A stretch of DNA of 64,000 nucleotides from assembly GCA_035502185.1 (NCBI GenBank), contig DATJUT010000063.1, positions 1-64,000 on the forward strand, written 5' to 3'. Below the pieces are notes generated by a model. The model was given only the letters and a program-made list of their open reading frames with translations. It made no database searches and was not told the origin of the DNA. A program made the translations under genes and the position numbers. The stretch's first letter is position 1. Each line of letters begins with the position of its first letter. Below, piece after piece: positions 1-11,149 of the stretch. The stretch is from Gemmatimonadales bacterium. Its GTDB lineage: Bacteria > Gemmatimonadota > Gemmatimonadetes > Gemmatimonadales > JACORV01.

Positions 1-844
1 AGAAGCTCTCCTGCGCCCACGGCGTCGCCCCGTAGTGCGGTACGCCGACGCGGCCGACCGCCCCGCCGGGGCGCGCGATGCGCATCGCCGTCAGCATGGC
101 TGGCTCCGAGCCCACGCACTCGAGAACGCTGTGGGCGCCCAGGCCCCGCGTCAGCTCGCGCACCCGCTCGGTGCCCGCGTCGCCGCGCTCGCTCACGATC
201 TCCGTTGCACCGAATTCCCGGGCCAGCGCGATGCGGTCGAGGTGACTGCCCAACAGGATGACCGACTCGGCGCCCAGGCGGCGGGCCGCGATGACGCCGC
301 AGAGTCCGACCGCCCCGTCGCCGATCACCGCCGCCGTCTTCCCGGGGCCCACGCGCGCGGCTCGCGCCGCGTGGTGGCCGGTGCCCATCACGTCCGAAAG
401 CGTGAGCAGCGACGGCATCAGACCGTCGTCCTGCCCCACCGGGAGCTTGACCAGCGTCCCGTCGGCATGCGGCGCGCGAACCGCCTCACCCTGGCCGCCG
501 TCCTGCTCGGTGCCGCCCCACCAGCCGCCGTGGAGACACGACGTCTGAAGCCCCTCCCGGCAGAACTCGCACGTGCCGTCCGAGATGGCGAAGGGCGCCA
601 CGACCACGTCGCCGCGCTTCACCGTGCACACCTCGGCGCCGACGTCCTCCACGATGCCGATGAACTCGTGGCCCATGCGCACGCCCGTGGCGCTCGGCTC
701 CATCTCCTTGTAAGGCCAGAGGTCGCTGCCGCAGATGCACGCCCGCGTCACGCGCACGAGGGCGTCGGTCGGCTCCCTGATGCGGGCGTCCGGGACGTTC
801 TCGACGCGAACGTCGCCCGCGCCGTACATGATGGTCGCGCGCAT
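1..844 (-). CDS. Zinc-dependent alcohol dehydrogenase, partial (3' end beyond window)
   Basis: This is a medium-chain zinc-dependent dehydrogenase that would oxidise or reduce an alcohol/carbonyl with NAD(P). The start is an ATG at 844, and the gene runs off the left edge after about 281 codons, so the C-terminus is missing. The catalytic zinc region shows CICGSD followed by GHEFIG. The structural zinc lobe reads DGTCEFC then GLQTSC, so the first of the usual four cysteines is Asp. A Rossmann glycine motif (GDGAVGLCG) follows. It lies 28 bp downstream of the cupin gene on the same strand and is probably the third gene of an aldo/keto reductase-cupin-dehydrogenase operon. The substrate cannot be read from the sequence. 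Confidence 0.9.
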   Translation of the reverse strand, partial: MRATIMYGAGDVRVENVPDARIREPTDALVRVTRACICGSDLWPYKEMEPSATGVRMGHEFIGIVEDVGAEVCTVKRGDVVVAPFAISDGTCEFCREGLQTSCLHGGWWGGTEQDGGQGEAVRAPHADGTLVKLPVGQDDGLMPSLLTLSDVMGTGHHAARAARVGPGKTAAVIGDGAVGLCGVIAARRLGAESVILLGSHLDRIALAREFGATEIVSERGDAGTERVRELTRGLGAHSVLECVGSEPAMLTAMRIARPGGAVGRVGVPHYGATPWAQESF

Positions 845-872
845 CCTGACTGCTCCTGCTCCGTGAACCGGG

Positions 873-1285
873 TCAGCGCCGGGCCTGGGGCCCGCGCTGG
901 TATTCGTCGTCGCGCACCTTCTCCATCCACTCGACCGCCTTGCCGTCGAGCGCCTCCTGGATGGCGATGTGCGTCATTGCCGTGGTCGGCGAAGCCCCAT
1001 GCCAGTGCTTCTCGCCCGGCTCGAACCAGACCACGTCCCCCGGACGGACCTGTTCGATCGGCCCGCCCTGGCGCTGGACCCAACCCCAGCCGAAGGTGAC
1101 GATGAGAATCTGCCCCAGCGGGTGCGTGTGCCATGCGGTCCGCGCACCGGGCTCGAACGTCACGGCGTTGCCGGCTGCGCGCGCAGGAGCGCGCGCCTGA
1201 AACAACGGGTCGATCCGTACCGTGCCGGTGAACCAGTCATCCGGGCCCTTGCTGGAAGGCTGAAGCCCAGTGCGTGTGATCTCCA

Positions 1286-1286
<1 letters not shown>
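873..1286 (-). CDS. Cupin-domain protein
   Basis: This is a 137-residue single-domain cupin. The metal-binding motifs are visible as HTHPLGQ with the following strand, and GEKHWHG in the second motif, giving the usual His/Glu metal site. The ATG at 1286 shares one base with the stop of the upstream aldo/keto reductase gene (TGATG), which indicates translational coupling. A longer reading that continues into the upstream gene is only a shadow frame. Small cupins of this type are often quercetinase- or isomerase-like, but no specific reaction can be assigned. It probably belongs to the same redox operon. Confidence 0.85.
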
Positions 1287-3261
<1,975 letters not shown>

Positions 3262-3381
3262 TGGCATTGGCGCGGCGGCGGCTGGGTGATGAGCGGCGCC
3301 ATGCGCGGTACGGACGCGGTTGCGCTCGCAACCGGGCTCTGGAGCGTCAGTGCCCACGCTTGCATCCGCCCGGTCACGGCC

Positions 3382-3403
3382 ATAGACTGTCTATCCCATA
3401 GAC
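3382..3403 (+). promoter_or_regulatory. Candidate PadR operator
   Basis: A perfect 13-base palindrome, ATAGACTGTCTAT (3382-3394), is followed by a further half-site, CATAGAC, at 3397-3403. The element sits 16-38 bases before the PadR GTG start in an AT-rich island within GC-rich DNA. PadR proteins commonly bind such palindromes and repress their own operon, so autoregulation of padR plus the permease is likely. Confidence 0.5.
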
Positions 3404-3419
3404 CACCCATGGCCACTTC

Positions 3420-3755
3420 GTGAACCGTCCGGCGAAGCGCGAGCTGCTCCCGGGACTGCTCGACATGCTCATCCTCAAGACGCTGACCGTGCAGCCCATG
3501 CACGGTTACGGCATCGCGCAGCACCTCCACCGGATGTCGCGCGAAGTGCTCCAGGTGGAGGAGGGGTCGCTCTATCCGGCGCTCCAGCGGATGCGGCAGA
3601 AGGGCTGGATCAAGGCCGAGTGGCGGCAGACGCCCAACAACCAGCGGGCGCGCTACTACACCGTCACCCCGGCGGGCCGGCGCCAGCTGAACGCCGAGGA
3701 GGCCGGCTTCTCGGAGCTGATGGCTGCGGTCGGCCTGGTGATGCGGCCCGCATGA
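3420..3755 (+). CDS. PadR-family transcriptional regulator
   Basis: This is a 111-residue PadR regulator with the winged-helix signature: [38 protein letters not shown] and [18 protein letters not shown] at 3420 is the start, because the only nearby upstream ATG is in another frame and meets a stop. It overlaps the following permease by 4 bases (ATGA), so the two are co-translated. The length and pairing match the acidobacterial-type PadR proteins that accompany ADOP permeases. It probably represses the permease in response to an unknown ligand. Confidence 0.92.
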   Translation: MNRPAKRELLPGLLDMLILKTLTVQPMHGYGIAQHLHRMSREVLQVEEGSLYPALQRMRQKGWIKAEWRQTPNNQRARYYTVTPAGRRQLNAEEAGFSELMAAVGLVMRPA

Positions 3756-6385
3756 TCTTCCTCCGCGAGTGGGTGGCGAGAGCGCGTGACTGGCGCCGGC
3801 GCGGCGCGCTCGACCGGGAGCTCGCGGAAGAACTGCAGTTCCATCGGGAGCACCTCGAGCGGGACGCGGTCGCGGGCGGCGCGAGCACGGAAGAGGCGGC
3901 GTACGCGGCCCGGCGCCGGCTCGGGAACGCGACCCTGGTGCGGGAAGAGGCGCGGGAGCGGTGGTCCATCTCGTGGCTCGATCACGCGCAACAGGACGTC
4001 CGTTGCGCACTCCGCGCCGTTCGCCGCAACCCGGGCTTTGCGCTCGTCGCCGTGCTGACCCTGGCCCTCGGCATCGGCGCCAACACCGCCATCTTCAGCG
4101 TCGTGGACGGGGTGCTCCTGCGACCGCTGCCCTACCGCGAGGCGGACCGGCTGGTGACGATCGGATCGAGCGTCGCGCTGGGCGGGGAGACGAACGCGGC
4201 CATGGCGCTGTCGTATCCGGACTATCGGGACATCCGGAAGCTGAACGATGCCGTCTCCGGCATCGCCGCATACTCCAGCGACCGCTACAACTTCACGAAC
4301 ACCGACGAGCCGCGCGAATTGCAGGTCACCCGGGCCTCCGCCGATCTCTTCTCGGTCCTCGGTGTGTCGCCGGCCATCGGGCGCGCGTTCAACGCAGGCG
4401 ACACGCACGCCCCGGTCGCGATCATCTCCCACGCGCTCTGGCTCTCCAGCTTCAACCGGGACGCGAGCGCGCTGGGGCGCCTGATCACGCTGGACGACAC
4501 GAGCTTCACCATCGCCGGGGTAATGCCGGCCGGCTTCGCGTTCCCCGACGCGCGCACCGACGTCTGGATTCCGATCGGCTTCGCCCTCGCCGACCCGGCC
4601 ATGGCCGAGATGCGGATGTACCGCGCGTTCTCGACGGTGGCGCGCCTCGGGCCGGGGGCTTCGCTGGGCAGGCTCCGGAGCGATCTCGATCTCCTCGCCA
4701 GCCGCATCTCGGCCTCGGGGCAGCCGATCTCGAAGGTCGGGAGCGGGGAGACCTTCGTGGCCCACCTGCTGCGCGATCAGGTCGTGGGCGACGCGCGGCA
4801 GCCGCTCCTGATTCTCTTCGGCGCGGTGGCGCTGGTGCTGCTCATCGCGTGCGTCAACGCGGCGAACCTCCTCGTCGCGCGCGCGAACACCCGCGAGAAG
4901 GAGTTCGCCGTGCGGCGCGCCATCGGCGCGGGTCGCTGGACGATCGTCCGCCAGCTGCTGGTCGAGAGCGTGCTCCTCGCGCTGGGCGCCGCCGTGGTGG
5001 GGCTGCTGCTCGCGGCCCTGGGCCTCCATCTCCTCGCCGCCCAGCTCCCGCACGGGTACGTGGTCGGCCTCGACGGCGCGGTGCTCGGCTTCACCGTGCT
5101 CCTCGCCGTGGCGACCGGCCTGGGCTTCGGCATCGTGCCCGCGCTGCGCGCCTCGGCCCCGGCGCTCGAGCAGTCCCTGCGCGACAGCGCGGGCGGCACC
5201 GTCGGACGGCAGCGCCGCCGCGCGCGCGACGTGCTCGTGGTGAGCGAGGTGGCGCTGGCGCTGGTGCTGCTCGTGGGCTCGGCCCTCCTGGTCCGGAGCT
5301 TCATCAGCCTGAACGCGGTCGATCCCGGATTCGACCCGCAGGGGCTCGTGGCGGCGCGGATCCGTCTCACGCCGGCGACGTACTCCGCGGCGAGTCAGAA
5401 GCGCGCCTTCTTCGACGACCTCCTCCAGCGCCTCCGGGGGCGGCCGGGCGTCGGCGCGATCACGATCGCCGACGGGCTGCCGCTCGCCGAGGTCAATACG
5501 GTGGGGATGAATCCGCACGCCATACGCCCCGACGACCTGGATCAGTTCCTCGAGATCGCCGCGGTGAGCGTCGGGCCGGCCTACTTCTCGACCATGCACG
5601 TCCCCATCCTCCAGGGTCGTGCGATCACCGCCGAGGACCGCGAGGGCTCGAAGGAGGTCTGCGTGGTGAGCCAGGCGCTCGCGCACCGACTCTGGCCGCA
5701 TCAGAACCCGATCGGCCAGGGCGGGATGGGCGCCGACGGCAACGCCGCGGTCGTGGGCGTCGCGGGCGACGTGCGCGGCGAATCGCTCGAGCGCGAGGGG
5801 AGGCCCACCGTCTACGTCCCGCTCACGCAGTCGCGGAGCCGGAACTACGACGAGATGTGGGTCGTGCTCCGCTCGGCGCATCCGCTGCGCGTCGTGCCCG
5901 AGCTGCGGCAGGCGGTGCACGCCGAGGACGCCGCCCAGCCGATCGCGGAGATCACGACCTACGATCAGATCATCCAGCAGCGCTACGCGAGCCTCAGGCT
6001 CATCACCGCGCTCATCACGCTCTTCGCGGGACTCGCGCTCGTGCTGGCGGTCATCGGGATCGCCGGCGTGACCGCCTACGCGGTGTCGCAGCGCACGCGG
6101 GAGCTGGGGATTCGCATCGCCATGGGCGCGCGAACGATCGACGTCCTCGGCCTCCTGTTGAGCGAGACGGTGGTGCTGGTCGGGATCGGTCTCGCCATCG
6201 GACTCGCGGCGGCGTTCGGCGCCACGCGCGCGCTGCGCTCGTTGCTCTATGGGGTAACGAGCACGGATCTCGTGACGTTCGGCGGGGCGGCGTTCGCGCT
6301 CGGGCTGGTGGCGTTGGCGGCCACCTACGTACCGGCGCGGCGGGCGGGGCGGGTGGACCCGGTGGTGGCGCTGCGGAGTGAGTAG
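3752..6385 (+). CDS. ADOP-family (MacB/FtsX-like) ABC transporter permease
   Basis: This is an 877-residue permease with two duplicated FtsX-type halves. The N-terminus has the soluble ADOP signature ([15 protein letters not shown] and YAARRRLGN), followed by a first membrane helix ([20 protein letters not shown]), a MacB-type periplasmic domain and three membrane helices near residues 340-470. A second periplasmic domain and a final three helices follow. No ATPase gene is adjacent, as is usual for these 'acidobacterial duplicated orphan permeases'. The ATG at 3752 overlaps the padR stop. The ATPase partner and the substrate are unknown; export or a mechanotransmission role is possible by analogy with MacB. 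Confidence 0.92.
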   Translation: MIFLREWVARARDWRRRGALDRELAEELQFHREHLERDAVAGGASTEEAAYAARRRLGNATLVREEARERWSISWLDHAQQDVRCALRAVRRNPGFALVAVLTLALGIGANTAIFSVVDGVLLRPLPYREADRLVTIGSSVALGGETNAAMALSYPDYRDIRKLNDAVSGIAAYSSDRYNFTNTDEPRELQVTRASADLFSVLGVSPAIGRAFNAGDTHAPVAIISHALWLSSFNRDASALGRLITLDDTSFTIAGVMPAGFAFPDARTDVWIPIGFALADPAMAEMRMYRAFSTVARLGPGASLGRLRSDLDLLASRISASGQPISKVGSGETFVAHLLRDQVVGDARQPLLILFGAVALVLLIACVNAANLLVARANTREKEFAVRRAIGAGRWTIVRQLLVESVLLALGAAVVGLLLAALGLHLLAAQLPHGYVVGLDGAVLGFTVLLAVATGLGFGIVPALRASAPALEQSLRDSAGGTVGRQRRRARDVLVVSEVALALVLLVGSALLVRSFISLNAVDPGFDPQGLVAARIRLTPATYSAASQKRAFFDDLLQRLRGRPGVGAITIADGLPLAEVNTVGMNPHAIRPDDLDQFLEIAAVSVGPAYFSTMHVPILQGRAITAEDREGSKEVCVVSQALAHRLWPHQNPIGQGGMGADGNAAVVGVAGDVRGESLEREGRPTVYVPLTQSRSRNYDEMWVVLRSAHPLRVVPELRQAVHAEDAAQPIAEITTYDQIIQQRYASLRLITALITLFAGLALVLAVIGIAGVTAYAVSQRTRELGIRIAMGARTIDVLGLLLSETVVLVGIGLAIGLAAAFGATRALRSLLYGVTSTDLVTFGGAAFALGLVALAATYVPARRAGRVDPVVALRSE

Positions 6386-6445
6386 CGCGCTCGTCTACAT
6401 CATCGTCAGTCCAGTCCTCTGGAGCGATCCAGATGACCGCCGGTC

Positions 6446-6838
6446 CTACCAGCGTGCCAGCTGCGTGATCTGAACCAAGTTGCCGCAGGTGTCCTTGAGC
6501 ATGGCAATGGTCGAGCCGGTCACCTCGGTTGGGGGCATGGTGAACTCGGCGCCGCGACCCTTGATCCGCGCGTAGTCGGCCTTGACGTCGTCGGTGAAGA
6601 ACATGGCCGCGGGCTGGTTGGCCTGGAACCTGGCCTGCTGGTAAGCCCTGGCCGCCGGGTCGTCGTTCAGCGCCAGCTGCAGCTGGGTGCCGTCCGGCTC
6701 CTCCGCCGAGGCCACCGTCAGCCACCGAAACGGCCCCTGACGGAAATCGGCCTTCTTGGTGAAGCCCAGCACCTCGGTGTAGAACCGCAGCGCCTTGTCC
6801 TGGTCGTCGACGTATACGCTGACCAGCTTGATCCTCAT
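6446..6838 (-). CDS. VOC-family (glyoxalase-like) protein
   Basis: This 130-residue protein is one vicinal-oxygen-chelate domain. It starts MRIKLVSVYVDDQDKALRFY, contains LGFTKKADF and ends with CGNLVQITQL, the usual paired beta-alpha-beta-beta-beta modules. Its ATG at 6838 overlaps the stop of the upstream ArsR gene by 4 bases. ArsR plus VOC pairs are common in soil bacteria, where the VOC protein is often annotated as a glyoxalase or bleomycin-resistance relative. No substrate can be assigned from sequence. Confidence 0.9.
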   Translation of the reverse strand: MRIKLVSVYVDDQDKALRFYTEVLGFTKKADFRQGPFRWLTVASAEEPDGTQLQLALNDDPAARAYQQARFQANQPAAMFFTDDVKADYARIKGRGAEFTMPPTEVTGSTIAMLKDTCGNLVQITQLARW

Positions 6839-7179
6839 CGGTTCCCCTCCCCGGTCATTGGTCCATTCTGACCCAGCAGGCCTTCGAGGCGATCGAGGCG
6901 CCCGCGCCAGAAGGCGCCGAAGAAGCTCATCCAGTCCACCAGGGGTGCGAGCCCTCGCGGCCGGGCGCTGTAGTGCGTCTGGCGTCCCTTGCGCCTGGCC
7001 CGCACCAGCCCCGCGTGCTTCAGCACGCCCAGGTGCTTCGAGACCGCGGGCTGGGAGACGTCCGCGTGGCCGATCAGCATCCGCACGGTCCGCTCGCCCT
7101 CGCGGCTCAGGCGCTCGCACAGCGCCCGGCACGTCGGATCGGCAAGGGACCCGAGGACGGCGTCAGGTGCCGTATGCAC
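6835..7179 (-). CDS. ArsR-family winged-helix regulator
   Basis: This is a 114-residue ArsR/SmtB-type regulator with a clear recognition-helix region (DVSQPAVSKHLGVLKHAGLV) and wing (RKGRQTHYSA). No ELCVCD-type metal-binding cysteines are present, so metal sensing is unlikely; it resembles the PF01022/HTH_20 regulators that precede VOC or SRPBCC genes. It starts with GTG at 7179, and its stop overlaps the VOC start (ATGA). An inverted repeat at 7202-7231 upstream is a candidate operator for autoregulation. Confidence 0.9.
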   Translation of the reverse strand: MHTAPDAVLGSLADPTCRALCERLSREGERTVRMLIGHADVSQPAVSKHLGVLKHAGLVRARRKGRQTHYSARPRGLAPLVDWMSFFGAFWRGRLDRLEGLLGQNGPMTGEGNR

Positions 7180-7201
7180 AGGAAACGGACAGCCTTTTGG
7201 T

Positions 7202-7231
7202 CATGAACCAACGATAGCCAACTGGTTTATG
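7202..7231 (-). promoter_or_regulatory. Candidate ArsR operator, inverted repeat
   Basis: CATGAACCA at 7202-7210 and TGGTTTATG at 7223-7231 form a 9-base inverted repeat (8 of 9 paired) with a 12-base spacer. It is 23-52 bases upstream of the ArsR GTG. The size and symmetry suit a dimeric winged-helix repressor. No other gene starts here. Confidence 0.5.
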
Positions 7232-7383
7232 AATGGGCAAACGCCGGCAATCGCGCCCAGGACGTCCGTTCCCGGACAACTCCCCGGCGCCGGACACGGC
7301 GATGGAGCGAAGCAGGAATACTCGTAGGGGCACGCATCCCGCGCGGTCGTCGCCGCGCGCGCCCCCGGCGTTGCGCGATCCGA

Positions 7384-8178
7384 TCAGTGCCGGGTCAGCA
7401 CCTCCTCGAACAAGGCGACGGCACGTGGGTCGCCGGTCTGGCCGAGCCAGAAGAAAGCCTTGCGGCGGACGTCCGGGTCGCGGTTGGAGCGGGCGATCCG
7501 AATCAGGGCCGGGACGCCGACGTCCCGTGGCTGCTGCGACAGGGCGAAGACGGCCTGCTCGCGTACGTCGCGATCCAGCGAGTCGTCGCCCGCCATGGCG
7601 GTGAGGTCCGCGGTCGCGGCCACGCCCGCCGCCTCACCCAGCCAGAACACCGCCTGCTCGCGAGAGCGGCGGGGCGCGACGCCGTCGCGCGCGAGCCGGA
7701 CGAGATCGGGCCAGACGCTCGCGGAGTCCGCGAGGGTCGCAGGGAAGACGGCGTCGTGCGCGGCCGGCACGTCCGCGCGGCGTGCCAGGTCCACGAGGAA
7801 GCGCGCCGCCTCGGCGGCCGGGACCGTTCCCAGGTCCGTCACGCCGCTGGCCGGCTTCCAGCGGCCGCCGACGTAGGTCCGCAGGTGGGTGACCACGCCG
7901 CCCTCCACCTGGAGAACCAGGCGCACGGGGCCCGAGTCGCAGGGACATTCGTCGTCGTCCCAGTCGGCGCTGGAGTTGACCCGGTGCCGTCCACAGTACC
8001 CGCCGGCGCAGTCGAACGAGATGTTGCCGGCGCCGTTGCCGCATACGCCCGGCCGCGCGGCGTACGTCAGCCGGACCGCGCCGTCCGGGGCGCGCGCGAC
8101 GCGCTGTGCAAGGGACTGGGCCCGCACCGGCAGCGCGGCGCCGAGCGCCGCCGTGAAGACGAGGAACGCCCGGGTCAT
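7384..8178 (-). CDS. Exported protein with C-terminal HEAT repeats (small paralogue)
   Basis: This 264-residue protein has an N-terminal signal peptide (MTRAFLVFTAALGAALPVRAQ). A cysteine- and acid-rich segment follows (CGNGAGNISFDCAGGYCG, then DDDECPCDSG). Three HEAT-like repeats of about 32 residues, keyed by VREQAVFALSQ and VRRKAFFWLGQ, fill the C-terminus. The ATG at 8178 overlaps the stop of the larger HEAT gene by 4 bases. The repeat key sequence matches that of the larger neighbour, so the two are paralogous in part. The role is unknown; a periplasmic scaffold or ligand-binding function under control of the operon's ECF sigma factor is an inference. Confidence 0.8.
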   Translation of the reverse strand: MTRAFLVFTAALGAALPVRAQSLAQRVARAPDGAVRLTYAARPGVCGNGAGNISFDCAGGYCGRHRVNSSADWDDDECPCDSGPVRLVLQVEGGVVTHLRTYVGGRWKPASGVTDLGTVPAAEAARFLVDLARRADVPAAHDAVFPATLADSASVWPDLVRLARDGVAPRRSREQAVFWLGEAAGVAATADLTAMAGDDSLDRDVREQAVFALSQQPRDVGVPALIRIARSNRDPDVRRKAFFWLGQTGDPRAVALFEEVLTRH

Positions 8179-9617
8179 TGGTTGACGATCTCCAGGAGGA
8201 CCTGCGCCGCGCGCGGGTCGTGGGACTGGCCCAGCCAGAACAGCGCCTTCTTGCGCAGGTCCGGGTTCGTCTCGTGCCGTGCGATGTCGATGATCTTGTC
8301 CAGCGCCTGCGGCTCGTGGCGCTGGGAATACACGAAGATCAGCTGCTCCTTCAGATCGACGTCGCTGATGCGGTCGTACAGCTGCGTCAGGTCGGCGATG
8401 CCGGCCCCGGTCTGGCCGGCCCAGAACAGCGCCTTCTTCCTGAGGTCGACGTCCTCGCGCGAATTCACCGCGAGATCCATCAGCCAGCGGGTGTTCTCCT
8501 CCGAGTGCATCTGGGAGAGCGAGAAGATGATCTTCTCCTTGAGGTCCGAGGAGGACACCCGCGCATACAGGTCGCGCAGGAACGACCCGTTGTCCGCCTC
8601 GTGCTGCTGGCCCAGCCAGAAGACCGCCTTCTCGCGCGTCTCCTCCGGCGCGTCCTCGCGTCCGGCGTAAGCCCGGAGCATCTGCTCCGCGCGGGGATCC
8701 CGGATCTGCGACAGGGCGAACACGGCCTTCTCGCGCAGGTCCTCGTCGGTCGAGGTCCGCAGGATCGAGTCCAGGGCGGTGACCGCGCGCTCGCTGCCCA
8801 CCTGCGAGAGCCAGAACACCGCCTGCTCCCGCACGTCGCCGTCCGGGTCGTCGCGCGCGACCGAGAGCAGCACGTCCTCGGTCTCCGGCGTGCGCTTCTG
8901 CGACAAGACGAAGACGGCCCGCCGCCGCAGGCCGGCGGAGCACGGGTCGCGGCGGGCCAGCACCTGCTTCAGGACCGGCACCGCGTTCACCGCGTCCATC
9001 TGCATCAACGCGTTCATCGCCGCCACGCGGGGGTCGTCATCGTCGTCGGAGCACGCGCGCTGGGTGGCCTGGCCCGTGTCGGCACCGGTGGCGCCGGCGT
9101 GGGCCTGGATCCACTCGCCGGCCCGGGGGTCGCCGCGGCGCGCCAGCTCGCCGTAGACGCGGGCCAGCAGGGCGTCGCCGTCGCCGCGCGTCGCGGCACG
9201 CGGGAAGTGCGCGGCCTGGTACTCGAGCAGGGTGGTGGCGACGCGGAGATTGGCGTCGTCGCCCGTCCGGTAGAGCGCGAAGGCCGCCCAGTAGTGTGCA
9301 TCCGGCACGTACTCCGACCGCGGATACCGCCGGATCAGGTCGCGGAACGCGGTCGCGGCGTCGGCGTAGCGACCCCGGTTCAGGAGCTGGCGCGCGGCGC
9401 GATACAGGGAATCGCCGGGATCGTCGGGAGCCCATGCCGCAGGCGGCTCGGAGGCGAAGAGGCGACCGTCGGGAGCGGCGATGGCCCCGGGCGCCGGCGC
9501 CTGCGCGCCGAGGGACGGCCATCCGGCGGCACCGGCGGCGCGCGGCGCCGGCGCGGAGGCGGGGGCGGTCTGCAGGGCGAGCGCGACGGCGGCGAGCAGC
9601 GAGAGCTTGCTGGACAT
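8175..9617 (-). CDS. Exported TPR/HEAT-repeat protein (large paralogue)
   Basis: This is a 480-residue protein. A signal peptide occupies about residues 1-20. A tetratricopeptide-like, YbgF/BamD-style segment follows (residues ~68-165: LYRAARQLLNRGRYADAA, FRDLIRRYPRSEY). An acidic linker (CSDDDDDPR) leads to about nine HEAT-like repeats of 31-33 residues from ~196 to the end. Each is keyed by a variant of LREKAVFWLGQ or LSQ. The start ATG at 9617 shares a base with the stop of the anti-sigma-like gene (TGATG). The strict aromatic 'VFWLGQ' consensus is more regular than in PBS-lyase HEAT proteins. Function is not known. Confidence 0.82.
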   Translation of the reverse strand: MSSKLSLLAAVALALQTAPASAPAPRAAGAAGWPSLGAQAPAPGAIAAPDGRLFASEPPAAWAPDDPGDSLYRAARQLLNRGRYADAATAFRDLIRRYPRSEYVPDAHYWAAFALYRTGDDANLRVATTLLEYQAAHFPRAATRGDGDALLARVYGELARRGDPRAGEWIQAHAGATGADTGQATQRACSDDDDDPRVAAMNALMQMDAVNAVPVLKQVLARRDPCSAGLRRRAVFVLSQKRTPETEDVLLSVARDDPDGDVREQAVFWLSQVGSERAVTALDSILRTSTDEDLREKAVFALSQIRDPRAEQMLRAYAGREDAPEETREKAVFWLGQQHEADNGSFLRDLYARVSSSDLKEKIIFSLSQMHSEENTRWLMDLAVNSREDVDLRKKALFWAGQTGAGIADLTQLYDRISDVDLKEQLIFVYSQRHEPQALDKIIDIARHETNPDLRKKALFWLGQSHDPRAAQVLLEIVNQ

Positions 9618-10249
9618 CACAGTGCTCCTTGGGTGCGCGCAGCCCCGGCGGCCGCGGGAGTCGCGGCCCGGAGCCGGGTCAGCACGCTGTGTTGGGTCAG
9701 TCCCTCGTTGATCAAGTCGATGTCGTCCTGACGCCCGGCCTCGCCCCGCAGCTGGGTGATCTGCGCCAGAACCAGCTCGAGATCCTGCAGCAGGGACCGC
9801 AGCTCGGCATCGCGGCCGACGGGGGAATCGAGCATCAGGCGCGTGGTGGTGAGGAGATCGCGCGCCGAGGCGACGAACTGCGGATCCAGCCGGCGCCCCC
9901 GGCTCTCGGCGCGAAAGCCGGTGAGCAGGACCTCGGTGCGGGCGAGATACTGCGCGGCCGCCAGGCGGTAGGGAGCGGAAAACGTACCGGGAGCCGCGGC
10001 CGTGGACGCGCCCGTCCGCGGAGCCGCCATCCAGCCGAGCCTTCCGAGCCCGATCCCCAGGACCAGCGTGGCCGCGAGCGCCAGGCCCCAGCGGAGCCGC
10101 CTCAGGTTGCGCCGGGCCGCACGACGGCGCTCCAGCTCGGCGGCGATCGCGGCCCACATCTCCTGGCGCGGAGCGGTCGGCGGAGCGTGGTACGCCCGGG
10201 CCGCTTCCCGCAGTCTCTCGGGCAACGCGTCGTCGGGTTCGGTCGTCAT
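9617..10249 (-). CDS. Single-pass membrane protein, probable anti-sigma factor
   Basis: This 210-residue protein has a cytoplasmic N-terminus of about 50 residues, one membrane helix (WGLALAATLVLGIGLGRLGW) and a periplasmic C-terminal domain rich in helices. It has no cysteine, so it is not a ZAS-type zinc anti-sigma factor. Position makes the case: it directly follows an ECF sigma gene and overlaps it by 4 bases (ATGA at 10246-10249). A GTG at 10258 is an alternative start. By analogy with other ECF operons it would hold the sigma factor at the membrane until an envelope signal arrives. Anti-sigma function is inferred. Confidence 0.7.
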   Translation of the reverse strand: MTTEPDDALPERLREAARAYHAPPTAPRQEMWAAIAAELERRRAARRNLRRLRWGLALAATLVLGIGLGRLGWMAAPRTGASTAAAPGTFSAPYRLAAAQYLARTEVLLTGFRAESRGRRLDPQFVASARDLLTTTRLMLDSPVGRDAELRSLLQDLELVLAQITQLRGEAGRQDDIDLINEGLTQHSVLTRLRAATPAAAGAARTQGAL

Positions 10250-10788
10250 GGGATCCACTCTCCCTCGAAGTCGGCCAGGGCATCCCGCAGCTTGGCGCGA
10301 GCCCGCGACAGCTGGCCCTTGGACGTGCCGGCCTCGATGCCGAGCGCCGCGCCGATCTCATCGTGCGTGTAGCCTTCCACGTCGTGCATCACGAACACGG
10401 TGCGATATCCCTCTGGCAGCGCATCGATCGCCTCCGCCAGCCGCCGCTTCAGGTCGGGCTCGGCTTCGCGGCCCGTCCACGCCACGTCGTGACCGTCCTC
10501 CAGGCCGGTCTCGCGCCGGCGCAGCCGCTTGACCTTGCGCAAGCCGTTGAGCGCGACCGACACGGCGACTGCATGGAGCCAGGTGGAGAACAGCGATCCA
10601 CCACGGAACTCGTGCAGGTGCTCGAACGCGCGGACGAACGTGTCCTGAGTGAAGTCCCGCGCCAGGTCGGCGTCGCCGGCGAGCCGGAACACCAGCCGGT
10701 ACACCCGGTCGACGTGCGCCTCGTACAGCGCCCGCTCCGCCGCCGGCTCACCGGTGCGCGCTCGGGCGATCAGCTCGGCTTCGTGCAC
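10246..10788 (-). CDS. ECF RNA polymerase sigma factor
   Basis: This 180-residue sigma-70 family protein has region 2 (residues ~20-85: RVYRLVFRLAGDADLARDFT, QDTFVRAF) and region 4 (DALPEGYRTVFVMHDVEGYT, then IGAALGIEAGTSKGQLSRAR). There is no region 1.1 or 3, as in ECF sigmas. It starts with GTG at 10788. It heads an operon with the anti-sigma-like protein and two exported HEAT-repeat genes, all overlapping. It probably activates an envelope-stress or secretion regulon, including its own operon. Confidence 0.93.
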   Translation of the reverse strand: MHEAELIARARTGEPAAERALYEAHVDRVYRLVFRLAGDADLARDFTQDTFVRAFEHLHEFRGGSLFSTWLHAVAVSVALNGLRKVKRLRRRETGLEDGHDVAWTGREAEPDLKRRLAEAIDALPEGYRTVFVMHDVEGYTHDEIGAALGIEAGTSKGQLSRARAKLRDALADFEGEWIP

Positions 10789-11149
10789 GGGACTCCGGCA
10801 GTGACGGTCACACGTCCGACACAGGGTGCCGGGAAAGGGTTGCGTCGAAGCGAGGTTCGGCCGGCCGTGGTCGTCGGGCTCACTCGCGCGGCCCCCTCGG
10901 GGATGGTGATCCGGCCAGGAATGCCGGGGCCGGCGCCGGTGCGGCGGATTGCCACCGCGCCTCGCCTGCCCGGCCCTCGGCCCGAACGGCGGGTGGCGTC
11001 ACTTCCACGGCGCGGGCGCCGTCACCTTTGCAGGGGTCGCCCTGTCCCTGTAAGCCACCGGGACGCGACCGCGCGGGCCCCCGCCGGCGGGGCTCGCGCG
11101 TCTTCCGGACCCGGGATTCGACCGTAGCTGTGCTGTAATGGGAGGCGCG
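10789..11149. other. Divergent intergenic region, no gene recognised
   Basis: These 361 bases separate the leftward sigma operon from the rightward HD-GYP gene and must hold both promoters. I find no tRNA, small ORF with a ribosome binding site, or convincing riboswitch. The DNA is very GC-rich with several short palindromes. The only regulatory element I trust is GGGAGG at 11140-11145, the ribosome binding site of the HD-GYP gene. Confidence 0.5.

Noticed and set aside
3656-5920. 754-codon minus-strand frame opposite the ADOP permease
   Set aside because: The plus strand carries all ADOP motifs. The other frame has no recognisable domain and is biased in composition.
10789-11137. Possible cyclic di-GMP riboswitch before the HD-GYP gene
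   Set aside because: A segment near 10817-10850 has ACAGGG and GGGAAAGGG fragments that recall GEMM riboswitches, but the conserved GCAAACC and ACGCAAAGCC blocks are missing and I could not draw the P1 stem.
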